This document shows, in pieces, positions 5,204-6,066 of a DNA stretch of 6,066 bases (position 1 is the first letter of the stretch; each line of letters opens with the position of its first letter). This DNA comes from Lachnospiraceae bacterium (GTDB lineage Bacteria > Bacillota > Clostridia > Lachnospirales > Lachnospiraceae), in contig DPZM01000215.1 of NCBI GenBank assembly GCA_003535955.1, positions 1 through 6,066 on the forward strand, given 5' to 3'. The position numbers were made by a program, and so were the translations under genes. The notes under the pieces were generated by a model. The model was given only the letters and a program-made list of their open reading frames with translations. It did no database searches and was not told the origin of the DNA.

Positions 5204-6066
5204 ATGCGTTTACGGGAAAGATATATCGGAGACAGGAAGTTCTACGGTGATGTCTTAAAGCTTACCATTCCTATAATGGTTCAGAATGCGATATCCAATT
5301 TTGTAGGACTTCTTGACAATTTAATGATCGGAAGGCTGGGGACCAATGCCCTTTCGGGCGTCTCGATCGCCAACCAGATGATGTTCATCTACTACCTGCT
5401 CCTCTTTGGTGCCACGGCCGGAGCGGGCATTTTTACTGCCCAGTATCACGGTATGAAGGATGTGAACGGTGTAAGGGAAACCTTCCGGTTCAAAATCATT
5501 CTCAACCTGTTTTTATCAGCAATAGCGGCTGTTATTTTCTCCCTCTTCGGATCTGCCTTCATTGGCGCCTTTCTGCACGGCGAGGGTCTTGCAAGCGATG
5601 CGGCCGCGACCCTTCGTATAGGCAGGGAATATCTGTCCGTCATGATAATCTCCATGCTGCCACATTCAATAGCAATGGCCTATTCGGGAACCCTGCGCGA
5701 CACAGGTGAAACGGCCTCGCCCATGAAGGCATCCTTTGCGGCCGTACTCGTAAACCTTGCGGGCAACTTCATCCTCATCTACGGATACCTGGGATTTCCG
5801 GCACTGGGGGCACGCGGTGCAGCAATAGCTACCGTTATTTCAAGATTTGTGGAGCTGGCGATCCTGATCCTGTATACCCACAGGAACAGTGAGAAGCATT
5901 CCTTTATCATTGACGCTTATAAGACCCTTAAGGTCAGGCCGGACATGGCCGGCAAGTACATAATAAAGAGCCTGCCCCTTATGCTTAATGAAACCCTGTG
6001 GGCGGGCGGAACCACCTTCCTTAACCAGTGCTATTCCCTGAAGAGCTTAAATGCCGTTGCGGCGCT
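5204..6066 (+). CDS. MATE-family multidrug/toxin efflux transporter, 3'-partial
   Basis: An open frame of 287 codons runs from ATG at 5204 through the right edge. The N-terminus MRLRERYIGDRKFYGDVLKL, then TIPIMVQNAISNFVGLLDN and LMIGRLGTNALSGVSIANQ, are characteristic of MATE proteins in Clostridia, which supports this start. MATE proteins export cationic drugs and metabolites using Na+ or H+ gradients and usually have 12 membrane helices in about 450 residues. The visible part holds roughly the first eight, including hydrophobic stretches FIYYLLLFGATAGAGIF, IILNLFLSAIAAVIFSLFG, YLSVMIISMLPHSIAMAY, AAVLVNLAGNFILIYGYLG and FVELAILILY. No Shine-Dalgarno sequence precedes the ATG: the 20 nt upstream are AT-rich (ATAAATTTAATAC). 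Substrate cannot be predicted. It is divergent from the LRR gene with 138 nt between starts. Confidence 0.93.
   Translation, partial: MRLRERYIGDRKFYGDVLKLTIPIMVQNAISNFVGLLDNLMIGRLGTNALSGVSIANQMMFIYYLLLFGATAGAGIFTAQYHGMKDVNGVRETFRFKIILNLFLSAIAAVIFSLFGSAFIGAFLHGEGLASDAAATLRIGREYLSVMIISMLPHSIAMAYSGTLRDTGETASPMKASFAAVLVNLAGNFILIYGYLGFPALGARGAAIATVISRFVELAILILYTHRNSEKHSFIIDAYKTLKVRPDMAGKYIIKSLPLMLNETLWAGGTTFLNQCYSLKSLNAVAA

Noticed and set aside
5446..5655. Minus-strand 69-residue open frame inside the MATE gene
   Set aside because: It is antisense to a clear transporter coding sequence and its basic, low-information protein matches no family I recognise.

Overview
The window looks like chromosomal DNA from a low-to-mid-GC Firmicute of class Clostridia, most probably a Lachnospiraceae-like gut or rumen anaerobe. 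This is inferred from family content: a YigZ/IMPACT protein, a type I glutamine synthetase followed by an ANTAR protein, a secreted BspA-type leucine-rich-repeat protein with an InlB-like repeat domain, a MATE transporter, and strong AGGAGG-type ribosome binding sites. No RNA genes, CRISPR arrays, transposase genes or phage genes are visible.

Layout, left to right. Positions 1-611 (+) hold a YigZ/IMPACT-family gene missing only its first few codons. Positions 624-718 form a perfect 32-bp inverted repeat with a 31-nt spacer. Each arm is itself a REP-like palindrome around the core GGGGACGGTTC. Positions 756-2039 (+) encode a type I glutamine synthetase homologue that keeps all six metal-ligand residues but differs from the family at several substrate-binding positions. 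Positions 2106-2651 (+) encode an orphan ANTAR protein whose receiver-like domain has lost its phosphorylation residues. Its stop codon sits inside another REP-like palindrome with the same core (2649-2677).

Positions 2679-5065 (-) hold a large secreted LRR/Ig-like surface protein broken by a single-base frameshift near 4487-4489. Restoring one base gives a continuous protein of 795 residues with exact leucine-rich-repeat phasing. Positions 5066-5203 are an AT-rich divergent intergenic region with candidate overlapping promoters and a dyad. Positions 5204-6066 (+) are the first 287 codons of a MATE-family efflux transporter that runs off the window.

The most interesting part is the synthetase-ANTAR pair. 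The enzyme is unusual at conserved active-site positions, the adjacent RNA-binding regulator cannot be phosphorylated in the normal way, and both genes are bracketed by copies of one repeat family. The pair is probably co-transcribed (66-nt gap) and may form a nitrogen- or amine-responsive enzyme/antiterminator module. That functional link is an inference.
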